DNA of 64,000 nucleotides from Miscanthus floridulus (lineage: Eukaryota > Streptophyta > Magnoliopsida > Poales > Poaceae). Below are positions 10,327 through 22,033 of the stretch, piece by piece. The DNA lies in assembly GCF_019320115.1 (NCBI RefSeq), contig NC_089586.1, positions 3,744,804-3,808,803 of the forward strand, read 5' to 3'. The translations under genes and the position numbers were made by a program. The notes beneath the pieces were generated by a model. That model was not told the origin of the DNA and did not search any database. It saw only the letters and a program-made list of their open reading frames with translations. Within the stretch, counting starts at the first letter, position 1, and the number at the start of each line of letters is the position of its first letter.

Positions 10327-13300
10327 TCAACACATATTTGAGAAATTCAATATGTTTAACTCATTCCTTAGCTTGCAAAATCTTTTTTCATCTAATGGCT
10401 TGGTGAATATATCGGTAAGTTGATCTTTGGTGCCTACACTCTCAATGTAAATGTCTTCTTTTTGTTGGTGATCTCTTATGAAATGGTGGCGGACATCAAT
10501 GTGCTTTGTTCTTGCATGTTGAACCAAATTGTTTGTCAACTTGATTGCACTATTATTGTCACATAGCAATGACACTTTCTTGAACTTGATTCCAAAGTCA
10601 CTCAAAGTGGCCTTCATCCAAAGTACTTGTACACAACAACTATCGGCGGATATGTATTTGGCTTCGGCGGTTGATAATGCAACACTATTTTGCTTCTTTG
10701 ATGACCATGAAACAAGTGATCTTCCCAATAATTGACATGTGCCCGAGGTGCTCTTCCTTTCAACCTTGCATCCCGCATAATCCGAGTCGAAGTAACCAAC
10801 TAGCTCAAACTTTGTTCCTTTGGGATACCACAAACCAACATTTGGTGTATGCTTTAAGTACCTCAATATTCTCTTTGTAGCCTTTAAATGACTTTCTCTT
10901 GATGAGGCTTGAAATCTTGCACACATGCATACACTAAACATGACATCCGGTCTTGATGCGGTCACATAGAGTAGGCTTCCAATCATAGACCGATACAATT
11001 TTTGATCCACCATGTTGCCACTGGCATCACTATCCAAGTTATCATTTGTTCCTATTGGTGTGCTAATGGCTTTACTATCATTCATGCTAAACTTCTTGAT
11101 CATGTCCTTAATATACTTGCCTTGACTCACAAATGTACCATTATTCAATTGCTTGATTTGAAGACCAAGGAAGTAACTTAACTCTCTAATCATGGACATC
11201 TCAAACTCATTATCCATCATCTTTCCAAACTCATCACAAAAGTCTTAATTGGTTATTCCAAATATAATGTCATCAACATAGATTTGCAACACAAACAAAT
11301 CTTTTACAATCTTCTTGATAAAAAGAGTGGTGTCAACCTTGCCCATTATAAACCCTTTAGAGAGTAGAAAGTCCCTCAATCTCTCATACCACACTCTAGG
11401 TGCTTGCTTCAAGCCATACAATGCCTTCTTCAACTTATACATATGGTCAGGCTTCTTGTCATCTTCAAAACCGAAAGGTTGCTCAACATATACTTCTTCA
11501 TTGATATAACCATTGAGAAATGCACTCTTAACATTCATTTGATAGAGCTTGATATTGTGGGCACAAGCATAGGCTAGCAAGATTCTAATTGCTTGCAATC
11601 TAGCAATTGGGGCATATGTTTCTCCAAAGTCAAGACCTTCAACTTGTGTATAGCCTTGTGCTACCAATCTTGCTTTGTTCCTTACTACTATCCCATCTTG
11701 ATCTTGCTTGTTTCTAAAGACCCATTTGGTTCCAATCACATTGTGTCCTTTTGGTCTCTCTATTAATTCCCATACTTGATTTCTTGTGAAGTTATTTAAT
11801 TCTTCATGCATAGCATTCACCCAATCAACATCCTTCAATGCTTCATCTATCTTCTTCGGTTCGATGGATGACACAAATGAGAAGTGCTTACAAAATAAAG
11901 CCAATCTTGATCTTGTTTGTACACCTCTTGAAATATCACCAATGATAATGTCTAATGGATGATCTCTTGTAACATTGGTTGGTTGGAGGATTGGAACTTG
12001 ATTGCTTGCACTTGCTTGATCATTAGGTTAAGATAATGTACTAGCCACTTGATCTTGTTCATTGTCATGAGATCCACTTGTACTAGCTTGATTTGTATCA
12101 TCTTGTATATTTGAGTTAGAGAGCACTTGCACTTGATCATCTTCATCATCATTCACTTGCCTAGGCCTCAATTTACCAATATCCATGTTCTTCATAGTAT
12201 TTGAAAGTTGAATGCCTCTAACATCTTCCAAGTTCTTATTTTCTACTTGTGAACTCTTGGTTTCATCAAACTCAACATCATGAACTTCCTCAAGAGTACC
12301 ACTATCCAAATTCCAAACTCTATATGCTTTGTTTGTAGTGGAATAACCAAGTAGGAATCATTCATCACATTTCTTATCAAACTTGCCTAATCTAGTGCTT
12401 TTCTTCAAGATATAGCATTTGCAACCAAAGACCCAAAAATATGCAATGTTGGGCTTTATACCATTCAAGACCTCATATGGTGTCTTCTCTTTCAATGGAT
12501 GACAATAGAGGCGATTGCTACAACAGCAAGCCGTGTTGATAGCTTTGGCCCAAAAAGATTGACTCACATTGTACTCACTAAGCATAGACCTTGCCATATC
12601 AATGAGTGTTCTATTCTTCCTCTCAACAAGGCCATTTATTTGTGGAGTGTACTTGACCGAGAATTGATTTCTAATTCCAAATTCATCACACAACTCATCA
12701 ATTCTAGTGTTCTTGAACTCACTACCATTGTCACTTCTAACTCTCTTGATGATTGTTTCAAACTCATTATGAATGCCCTTGACAAATGATTTGAATATTG
12801 CAAACACATCACTTTTGTCCACTAGAAAGAATACCCATATGTATCTAGTGTAATCATCCACTATCACAAAGCCATATTTATTTTCACCAATGCTAGTGTA
12901 TTGTGTTGGCCCAAACAAATCTATATGCAATAACTCAAATGATTTACTAGTGCTCATCATGCTTTTCTTAGGATGGGTGTTTCCAACTTGTTTGCTGGCT
13001 TGACAAGAGCTACAAAGCTTATCCAATTCAAACACATCTTTTAAGCCCCTAACCAAGTCATGCTTAACCAATCTATTCAATTGTTTCATTCCAACATGAC
13101 CAAGCCTTCTATGCCATAACCAACCCATTCTAGACTTAGTGAACAAGCATGTAGATAATTTAGCTTCACTAGCATTGAAATCAACCAAGTATAGATTCTC
13201 ATATCTAAAGCCTTTGAAGATCAAGTTAGAACCATCTACACTTATGATCTTTACATCATCTACCCCAAATATGCATTTAAATCTAAGATCACATAATTGA

Positions 13301-13547
13301 GCCACGGATAGCAAATTGAAGTTCAAGCTCTCTACTAGCAATACAATGGATATGATCATGTCATTGGATATTGTAATCTTACCAAACCCTTTGACCTTAC
13401 CTTTTGCCATTATCACCAAATGTGATACTATCATAACCATTATTGCCATTAGGGTTGATTGAGTTGAACATTCTTGCATCACCGGTCATGTGTTGAGTGC
13501 ACCCACTATCAAGAACCCAATGCCTTACTCTGGCTTTGTAATTGACC
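10327..13547 (-). pseudogene. Copia A pol (protease, integrase, RT, RNase H)
   Basis: The polyprotein runs right to left. The protease has the DSGCTQHM active site (about 13510). Integrase (13482-12358) has the HHCC zinc domain (HRRLGHVGMKQL ... CSSCQ near 13110-13000) and the D,D,E residues in DLFGPTQ, RSDNGSEF and GLVERKNRTL. RT (11904-11245) has the catalytic YVDDIIFG. The RT end and RNase H (11220-10327) include ALSTAEAKYISA and the TKHIDVRHHFIRDH region, ending NILNFSNMC. Several stops and frameshifts separate these blocks, so no full polyprotein can be made. The family would copy element RNA into DNA and insert it. Confidence 0.88.
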
Positions 13548-13559
13548 TACAAAAGAAGA

Positions 13560-15640
13560 TCAATTCTTTTTAGGTACCCAAACTTGTTTGGGTCTTTGAA
13601 GGTTAGTTACTAAGCTCTTTGGTACCCAAATGGCTTTCTTCTTTGAGCCCATCCATAGTTTACCAATGAACTTAGCCTTTACACCATTTGTACCCTTAGT
13701 AAGCACATAGAAAGAATTAATCTTAATTGAGGATACATTAGCATTTTTGCTCTTGTTCTTGCACTTATGCTCTTTATGACCAACTTGCTTGCAACTAGTG
13801 CAAAACCGACCATTGTTCTTCACAAAACTAGTCTTGTAAGGAGCAAAAGCCGCCTTGCCTTTCTTGGGGGTATAGCCTAATCCCTCTTTGTAGAGAGAAG
13901 CTCTTTGGCTACCCAAGCACATAAGCAAGCGGTCCTCACCACCATAGGCCTTAGCCAAAGTGTGAGTGAGCTTGTTAACCTCCTTCTTGAGATTCTCATT
14001 CTCAACCACTAGCGAGGCATCACAAGTGAGACCATCACTACTAGATGAGGTGAAAGTTGAAGTACTACAAGAAGGGTTAGTGGGAGGAACGATGATAGGC
14101 ATAGATAATGATTCATCAATTATATCACAAGTTAAGCCTATATTGCAAGTTTCAACATGCTTCTTTTTATTTTGCTCATTAAGCAAAGAGGAATGAGCTT
14201 TTTAAAGCTTCTTGTGAGCCTTGCCAAGCTTCTCATGGGCTTCCTCTAGCCTCTCATGAGTTGCTTTGAGCTCATCAAGGGCTTGCTTAAGGGCTTTTAC
14301 CTCCTTATTCAAGCTCTTGCATTCCCTTCTCTTAATGTCAAAGTGTTCTTTAGCATCTTCTAGCATGTCAAATAATTCATCTTTAGTAGGTTCATCGTCA
14401 TCACTATCACTATCATTTTCACTATCATGTTCATTTTCACTTCCATCATCACAAGTTTGTACCTTAGTGGCCTTAGCCATGAAGCATGATGGAGTGTCAA
14501 AGAGAGACGGCTTTTCATTGATTGCAATGCTAGCAAGTGCCTTCTTCTTGGTAGTTTTGTCATCATCACTATCATCATCATCACTTGAGGAAGCATCACT
14601 ATTCCAAGTGACCACATATGAACCACCCTTCTTCTTCTTGAAGGTCATCTTGTCCTTCTTCTCTTTCTTTTCCTTCTTGTCCTTCTTCTTGTTTTTCTTG
14701 TTATCATCATCATTGTTGCTATTGTATGGACATTGAGCAACAAGATGATCTTTGCTTCCACACTTGAAGCACCTTCTTGACTCTTTTTTGTTCTTGGATG
14801 AAGACTTCTTTCTTCTAGCATGGTAGCCCTTCGTCACCATGAACTTGCCAAATCTCTTGACAAAGAGGGCCATCTTCTCATCATCATCATCATCCCATGA
14901 ATCATCATCTTCACTTGTTGTTTCTTGCTTAGCTTTGCCCTTGGATGATGTGGCCTTGAATGCCATGCTCTTCTTCTTGTCTTCCCTCTTCTCATCCTTC
15001 TTCTCCCTCTTTTCTTCCTTCTCATCATCATTTGTATAAGCATCATCGGTCATAATATCTCCCAAGATTCTGTTTGGTGTCATTGTGTCCAAACCGGTCC
15101 TTACTAGCAAGGTGACCAACATGCCAAATCTTGTGGGTAAACATCTCAAGAACTTATTAGAGAAGTCCTTGTCCTCTATCTTCTCACCAAGTGCTTTGAG
15201 ATCATTGACAAGCACTTCCATCCGATAGAACATGTCCGACACACTCTCATCCTCCTTCATCTTGATGCTTGCAAACTTCTCTTTGAGGATGTATGCCTTT
15301 GCACCCTTCACGACTTGAGTGCCCTCAAATGATTCCTCCAATTTCTTCCATGCCTCATGAGCTCTCTCAATATTCTTGATTTGCTCAAATGTTCTTTCAT
15401 ACAAAGCATCATGGATGGCACTAAGAGCAATGTCATTGTTTTGGAGTAGTATTTCTTCGGCGGCGGTGGGAGCCTCTTCATCTTCAATCTCAATCTTTGT
15501 CTCTACCACCTTCCAAGCCTTCCTATTGATTGACTTGATATAAGTTGTTATCTTAGCCTTCCAATAGGGATAGTTGGAGCCATCAAATTGGGATGACTTC
15601 TTTGTGTTGTTGATTTGAGCTATTTTTATACCAAAGGTTG
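13560..15640 (-). pseudogene. Copia A gag
   Basis: Nucleocapsid/capsid polyprotein of about 690 codons. The N-terminal part has the Copia gag domain (EQIKNIERAHEAWKKLEESF, about 15450-15350). Next come a Lys/Glu-rich charged segment, a zinc knuckle CFKCGSKDHLVAQC (about 14775), an acidic Asp/Ser stretch, a coiled coil (about 14400-14200) and a second knuckle CTSCKQVGHKEHKC (about 13800). It ends VWVPKKN-TGA at 13560. A premature TAA (at about 14202) breaks the coiled coil; the sister copy has GAA there. The likely ATG, present in Copia E at 31728, is ATA here, so the first remaining Met is at 15509. Confidence 0.85.
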
Positions 15641-15666
15641 TAAAGTCTCAAATCACGGTGACCATA

Positions 15667-15680
15667 GCTCTGATACCACT
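15667..15680 (-). promoter_or_regulatory. Copia A primer-binding site
   Basis: Sense strand AGTGGTATCAGAGC directly after the 5' LTR. TGGTATCAGAGC is the standard complement to the 3' end of initiator methionine tRNA used by plant Copia elements. Confidence 0.9.
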
Positions 15681-17504
15681 TGAAAGGTCCTAATGGCTAG
15701 AGGAGGGGTGAATAGCCTAATAAAAATTTCTACAACAACACTTAACAAAATGGTTAAATAATTATGAGGCGAAGCAAGTGTTGCGCTAGCCTACTCAAAA
15801 TACAAGCCACCTACCATAATTTTAGTTTAGATAGTATCTATTCACACAATAGCTATGACACTACCCTATGTTAGTGTGCTCTCAAAGACTAACTAAAGAG
15901 CCACACCAATCAAGCAAGCAAGCTCTCACAACTAGCTACACTAAAGAGCTTGACAACTAGTTTGCAGTAATATAAAGAGAGTGTTCAAGAATGTTATACT
16001 GCCGTGTATCTAAAGGAACCAATGAATCACAAGGATGATTAACAATGAAGACCAATCACCTTGAAATCAATGATGAACACAATGATTTTTTTACCGAGGT
16101 TCACTTACTTGTCGGCAAGCTAGTCCTCGTTGTGATGATTCACTCACTTGGAGGTTCACGCGCTAATTGGCTTCACACACCAAACCCTCAATAGGGTGCC
16201 GCACAACCAACACAAGATGAGGATCATATAAGCCACGAGCAATCCACTAGAGTACCTTTTGGCTCTCCGCCAAGGAAAGGTCAAGAACCCTTCACAATCA
16301 CCATGATCAGAGCCGAAGACAATCACCAACCTCCGCTCGATGATCCTCACTGCTCCAAGCCGTCTAGGTGGTGGCAACCACCAAGAGTAACAAGGGAATC
16401 CCGTAGCAAAACACGAACACCAAGTGCCTCTAGATGCAATCACTCAAGCAATGCACTTGGATTCTCTCCCAATCTCACAAAGATGATGAATCAATGATGG
16501 AGATAAGTGGGAGGGCTTTGGCTAAGCTCACAAGGTTGCTATGTCAATGAAAATGGCCAAAGGTGTGAGCTTCAACGGTCCATGGGGCCTAAATAGAAGC
16601 CCCTATGAAATAGTGCCATCGTACCACTTCACTAGGCACAACTCAGAGTGACCGGACGCTCCGGTCATGTTGACCGGACGCTGGACCAAAGCGTCCGGTC
16701 GCTCAATGACAACCACATGTCACCTCTGTTTGAATGCTGTTCTCCTGATCTCAATGGTCATCTATTGACCGGACGCAGCGCACAAACTGATCGGACGCTC
16801 AACCTCCAACGTTCAGTCGTTTCCAATAAGGTTCTAGAAATGAATTTCTTCGACTAGACACGTCCGATCATGCTTGACTTGACATAGCCAGCGTCCAGTC
16901 GCTAAGCGACCCAGCATCTAGTCATTTGACCGATGCTAGCATCTTCGCTGTTACATCTGACCGGACACGCCGGTTCCTTTGAGACCAGCGTTCGGTCACC
17001 TTGTGACCAGCGAGACTAACTCCTTTTCACCTCTAACTTCTTCACCCTTGCGCAAATGTGCCAACCACCAAGTGTATCACCTTGTGCACATGTGTTAGCA
17101 TATTTTCACAAACATTTTCAAGGGTGTTAGCATTCCACTAGATCCTAAATGCATATGCAATGAGTTAGAGCATCTAGTGGCACTTTGATAACCGCATTTC
17201 GATACGAGTTTTACCCCTCTTAATAGTACGGCTATCAAACCTAAATGTGATCACACTCTCTAAGTGTCTTGATCACTAAAACAAAATAGCTCCTACAATT
17301 TATACCTTTGCCTTGAGCTTTTTGTTTTTCTCTTTCTTCTTTCCAAGTCCAAGCACTTGATCATCACCATGGCATCACCATCATCATGTCATGATCTTCA
17401 TTTGCTTCACCAATTGGAACATGCTACCTATCTCATGATCACTTGATAAACTAGGTTAGCACTTAAGGTTTCATCAATTCACCAAAACCAAAGTAGAGCT
17501 TTCA
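15681..17504 (-). repeat. Copia A 5' LTR
   Basis: 1824 bp. A TATA-like CCTAAATAG is at about 16588, with the ACGCGTCCGGTC-type repeat cluster upstream of it at about 16640-17000. It ends at the Gypsy B sequence AAGACTCCCAAG. Confidence 0.92.
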
Positions 17505-19266
17505 AAGACTCCCAAGATCATATCATCAAGGAATCGATTGCGTGCAGATCGAAACCAGCTGATTCGGATGCAAAAAATTGGAATCGGCTTTCTTCAGATA
17601 GCGCCAGCAGATAACGACAAAGGCTACATTCGACGCCAGGACGAGACATGTTGGACTCTATGGAAAGGGAAAGATTGGAGTCCAAGTTATCTTAAATTAG
17701 GAATGTTTTCTCTAGGGTCAAAAATTGTGATGAGTCGTGCTTGGATAGGAGTCATGCGCAGGTCTCGGGTATAAATATCAGAGCACGACTATTGTAAAAG
17801 GACAACATTCAATCCAATATACAAGTTATTTACTTTTTCAGCTCCGGCCACCCCTTAGGAGTAGGAGTAGAGTAGATCTCAGTGAGTTCTTTAGGAAGTA
17901 CGGCTACATCGATCCGGTTGACCTCCATTGCTTGTTGTAAGTACCGTCATAGCTTATACCTCTGTTCATATGGCTGCATCGATCCGGTCAACCTCCATGC
18001 GACTCTAGTATAAGTTAGTTATTGATTCTTGCCTGGTTCAAGTATGGCTGCATCGATCCGGTCAACCCCCACTGCATGAACTAGATGAAGGTCAAGTTAT
18101 CGGCTCTACCTTAGAATGACAGTCTTTGGTAGATTCATTAAGTTACCGATATTGCTTATTGCTTTCATTATTTATCTAATTACAACAATATCACTCTGCT
18201 CGATTGGGATTGATCTAGATCGGCCTTATATCTTGTTTAGCCCATCGTTTGTTAATCTGAAACTGATCTAATCTACACGTTAAACGATGAGTTATATTTT
18301 ATCGGCTGTTTTACGTTAATCTTGATCGTGCATAGCGTGCGGTTAAAGCATGTTGCATCTTGAGTAGATTTATTGGCTAGCGAGAACCGTTCCATGGCCC
18401 GTTATCACGGCCTGTGTGATTCTGCCTCACACCCCACTGTTAGCACCGTGGAGTGGGGATCGTTATTTGATCGATCTATTTCTGATAAAGCATGACTTTA
18501 GCTGTGCGTTATGCCTGAATCGGCTGTTTTAGCCAATATCGAGTACTTTCACAAACAGTTCGCATCATGAGACCATTGAAGTAAAGATAGGTTGAAAGAT
18601 ACGTTAGCCCCATGATCTTATTATTGTATTATGGCCTGCATGATTCTGCCTCATGCCCCACTGATATTAGTAATGAGTTAGGGTCATTGAGTCTATTGTT
18701 ATTTCTATGGCCTGTATGATTCTACCTCATGCCCCACTGGTCATAGCGATAGATGAGATCTAACATGTTCATTAGATCTACCTTTATTAAACGGTTAAGT
18801 GGTGTTGAATCGTTTCTTTATATAAAAAGGGGTTCGGTTACCTATAATCATTGGCTTGGCATGAACCAATCATTGTTGACATCTTATTGCCATTGGTTAA
18901 TATCTATCCAAATAATGTCATTTACCCTGAATGATAACTGGTTCTTCTTATACAACCCAATGAGCTTTAACCGATTTATTCTCATGAATATGCTAGAATC
19001 GACTATTTGGTCGATCTCCTTTCATATCGGCTCTTAGAACCGCACATTCGGGACTGTCTGGCAACACCGACAAGTTCCGCCCTTAATTACCGATAAACTT
19101 TATCTCCTTATCAATTATAGGGTCAAATTAACTGGCATAGCTCGAGAGGAGTGCGTAGGATCGACCACCCCTGCACTGAAGCTAGACGAATCTATAACTC
19201 CATCGAGTAGACCCTATTGGCTTGTTGCGTGTGTCCTCGGCACAGGACGAAAATTCTGTGTCGACA
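17505..19266 (+). repeat. Gypsy B 5' LTR, second part
   Basis: Main body of the 5' LTR, ending CTGTGTCGACA. It contains two sets of spaced direct repeats: three copies of GGCTGCATCGATCCGGTC (17901-18070) and three of GGCCTGNNTGATTCTGCCTCA (18408-18741). Partner sequence is 33685-35445. Confidence 0.92.
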
Positions 19267-19295
19267 CATGTTTTTGGCACGATCGGTGGGACCCC
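19267..19295 (+). promoter_or_regulatory. Gypsy B primer-binding region
   Basis: CATGTTTTTGGCACGATCGG follows the LTR directly. TGGCACGATCGGTGGGACC is in the expected place for a PBS and starts TGG, complementary to a tRNA CCA end. I cannot name the tRNA. Confidence 0.55.
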
Positions 19296-19304
19296 ATAAT
19301 CGTT

Positions 19305-22030
19305 ATGGCGGTTCACAATAACAACATCCTTATGCTACATTATGAAGATCTACCTGATGGGGATAAGGGTATCATCATCAAAGCTACAGAAGAGTTTGAG
19401 AACAAATGTTTGTTGTCCTACACCAAAACATGTGACAACATAATTGTTTAGAAATTTCCACTACCAAGAATTCTGTTACACGGGCAGACAGACACAACTA
19501 AAGTTGAAGACATGCGTTTCTTTAAGAAAGTTGTAGACAAATCTGTTCATGATGCCATATCAAGCCATAACGAAGCTTTCGTGGACATATTCCACAATGC
19601 CATGAGAGAGGCGATTCATGGGTTTCTAGTTGGTCAAGGTGGGCCGGCTTATTACAACATTCTAGATCCGTCGACCCAAGGGACCAATCAAGTCGGTACT
19701 AGCCATCAAGAAGTAGCACCAGCTGGTAGTGGTGATGTCCAGATAGTTCAGGGTTCATCTGAACAAAGTCAAGGAACTACTGCAAATTAGACACAGTGCA
19801 ATCCTGGACCATCAATATAGCATGTGCAATAGCCGATGGAGCAAAGTCAGAACTAGGTGATCAATTTTGGCACATCAGGCCACATACCGTCGTCGGCTCA
19901 AAAAATAGCACCATCAATTCAAAAGATCCGTAGAGATATAGATCCTTAGGTCTATAATCAGAGACTTCAAGCAGCAAGCTAGCAGAGGACCTAGCAGATG
20001 GAGATTCCACAAGGGTATCACTATAGCATGGATTATAACACCCTTCACATGATGCCAAATCTAGGATATCAAGGCACATGAGATTTCAATCCACAGATGG
20101 GTTAGCAGGTACAGAGAAATCCAAATCCGCAAGCTGATGAATTATTACTGAGGGTGATCGAGATGATGAAAAATTAGTTCGGTCTAAAGCCAAAAGGACT
20201 GACCTTTTCATACAATTGCCCATATCCAGAATGGTATGATTTGGTCGCTCTTCCCACAAATTACAGGCTCCCAGAATTCGCTAAATTCACTGGCCAAGAC
20301 AGTACAAGCATAATAGAACATATCAGTCGGTATCTTACACAAGTGGATGAAGCGTCAGTTGAGGATGCCCATCGAGTTTGTTTCTTCTCTCTGTCCTTAT
20401 TAGGGCCAACTTTTACTTGGTTTTCATCATTGCTAGTCAATTCTATTACCAATTGGGCTGACCTAGAGAAGAAATTTCATACATATTTTTACACTGGGAC
20501 AGGAGAAAATAAGATTACCAATTTGACTACTATAAGATAAAAGACTAATGAACCGGGCATTGAATTTCTTTAGAGGTTCCAAGAAATCAAGAACTTGTGC
20601 TTCTCCTTAAACTTGGCCGATGATCAACTAGCTGCTTTAGTTGTTCAAGGAATGCTGTCGATGTGGAAAGAAAAGCTACTGGGATAAGAATTTGACAACT
20701 TGGGTCAATTGGCTCAATAAGTAGCAGCGCTCAATAGCCAATTCCACAGCATACGTAGAGATACCCGGTTTCAGAAGAGTACCAAAGTAGCCGAAGCTTA
20801 TGATCCATACTCAGTCGATGATGATTATGAAGATGAAGAAGAAGAGGTTGCTGCGGCTGAATGAAATTGGGGCAAGAAGACAGTGACGGTGATAAATCCT
20901 TAGGGAAGAGGAGTCGAAGAGAGCTATGACTTTGATGTCACCAAATCAGATAAGCTCTTCGATTTCTTGCTTGATAAAGGGCAGATCAAGTTGCCCGATG
21001 GTCATGTCATGTTGCCCCCTGATCAGTTGAAGAATAAGAAATTCTACAAGTTCCATAATGCTACTTCTCATTCCACTAATAAATGCAGAATCTTCAGGCA
21101 ACATATACAGAGAACTATTCAGCAGGGGAGGCTCAAATTTGATACGCCTTAGAAAATGAAAATTGATGATAATCCTTTCCCAGGAGATCAAAACATGGTT
21201 GATGCTGGGCTATTCAAAGGAAAAACTAAGGTCCTAACATCAACCAAATCAAAAGAAGCTAGAACAGTCGATCTCAAGATGCAAATATCGGCTGACGAGT
21301 ACAGAGAGATTAGAAGACGTCGTGCCAAGCAAAAGAGCCGATACGAGCAAGGGGAGACATCAAAAGTAGAGATGACAAAACCACAAGTCACATCTCGGAT
21401 TCTATTGAATAAATGGCAGCGGCAGAAGGAAAAGGATTATCAGCGTTGGTTAAAAGATCAAGTGTATCAGCATCAACTGAAAGAAGAGAGATATGAAAGG
21501 AAACAAGACAAATTACATTAGAATTGTCCTTTCTTCAGACATTGCAGGAACGAAGGTTTAAAGTTGCCTACCAGACATGACTGTCTAGAATACAGCAATC
21601 AATATCGGGAGTATAGATAGTCTCAAACCAACCGCCGGTCTATCCATGCTCAAGATGCATATCATTATAATAACATGGATTGGCACTTAACAAATAAAAG
21701 TGTTCATGATCGGCTTGAAAAAAGAGTCATTAATTAGGACTAGGCTGATCATGAAGAGGAAGGCAATGAAAGAAAATATGTATGGCAGGAAGGCCAGTGG
21801 TGCCCAGAAGGTTTAACAAGAAGCCAGAAGAGAAGGGTGCAACGCCTAAGGAATAAAGAGATGGAACAGGCTCAGGCATTCGGTAAAACTCAAGTGTGGC
21901 ATACCAAGCAAATAGCCAATAGAAAGCAACCATCGGCTAATATCTAAATGGCTTTTCTGTTGCCGTTAGAATTCAGAGTCAATGGTGAAAGCCAACAGCC
22001 GATCCAGGAAGTTGGCTTTGAAAATTTGTA
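19305..22030 (+). pseudogene. Gypsy B gag (and protease region)
   Basis: Begins MAVHNNNILMLHYEDLPDG right after the PBS. The gag capsid domain is readable at 20241-20700 (FAKFTGQDSTSIIEHISRYL and TWFSSL ... NWADLEKKFH), typical of Ty3/Gypsy gag. Downstream are KFYKFHNATSHSTNKC (about 21050, a degenerate zinc-finger region) and a highly charged Arg/Lys/Glu stretch (21250-21520). At least fifteen in-frame stops interrupt it. Most are TAG or TAA where Gln is expected. No clear protease DSG motif remains in 21530-22030. Confidence 0.8.
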
Positions 22031-22033
22031 TTA

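Larger units (their letters stand above)
7419..17504 (-). mobile_element. Copia A: complete Sirevirus-type Copia element
   Basis: About 10.1 kb, transcribed leftward, with LTRs 7419-9185 and 15681-17504 (TGAAAGGTCC ... GAGCTTTCA, mutated to TTTTA at 9181-9185). The target-site duplication is AAGAT (7414-7418) and AAGAC (17505-17509), one mismatch. The insertion lies 46 bases into the 5' LTR of Gypsy B. The order on the sense strand is 5' LTR, PBS, gag with two zinc knuckles, protease, integrase, RT, RNase H, a non-coding region with repeated PPT-like motifs, PPT, 3' LTR. Point stops and frameshifts inactivate it. Its sister copy is Copia E. Confidence 0.93.

Noticed and set aside
14266..14736. 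Ser/Leu/Phe-rich frame on the plus strand (also 30470-30913)
   Set aside because: It is the antisense image of the Lys/Glu/Asp-rich Copia gag and has no independent support.
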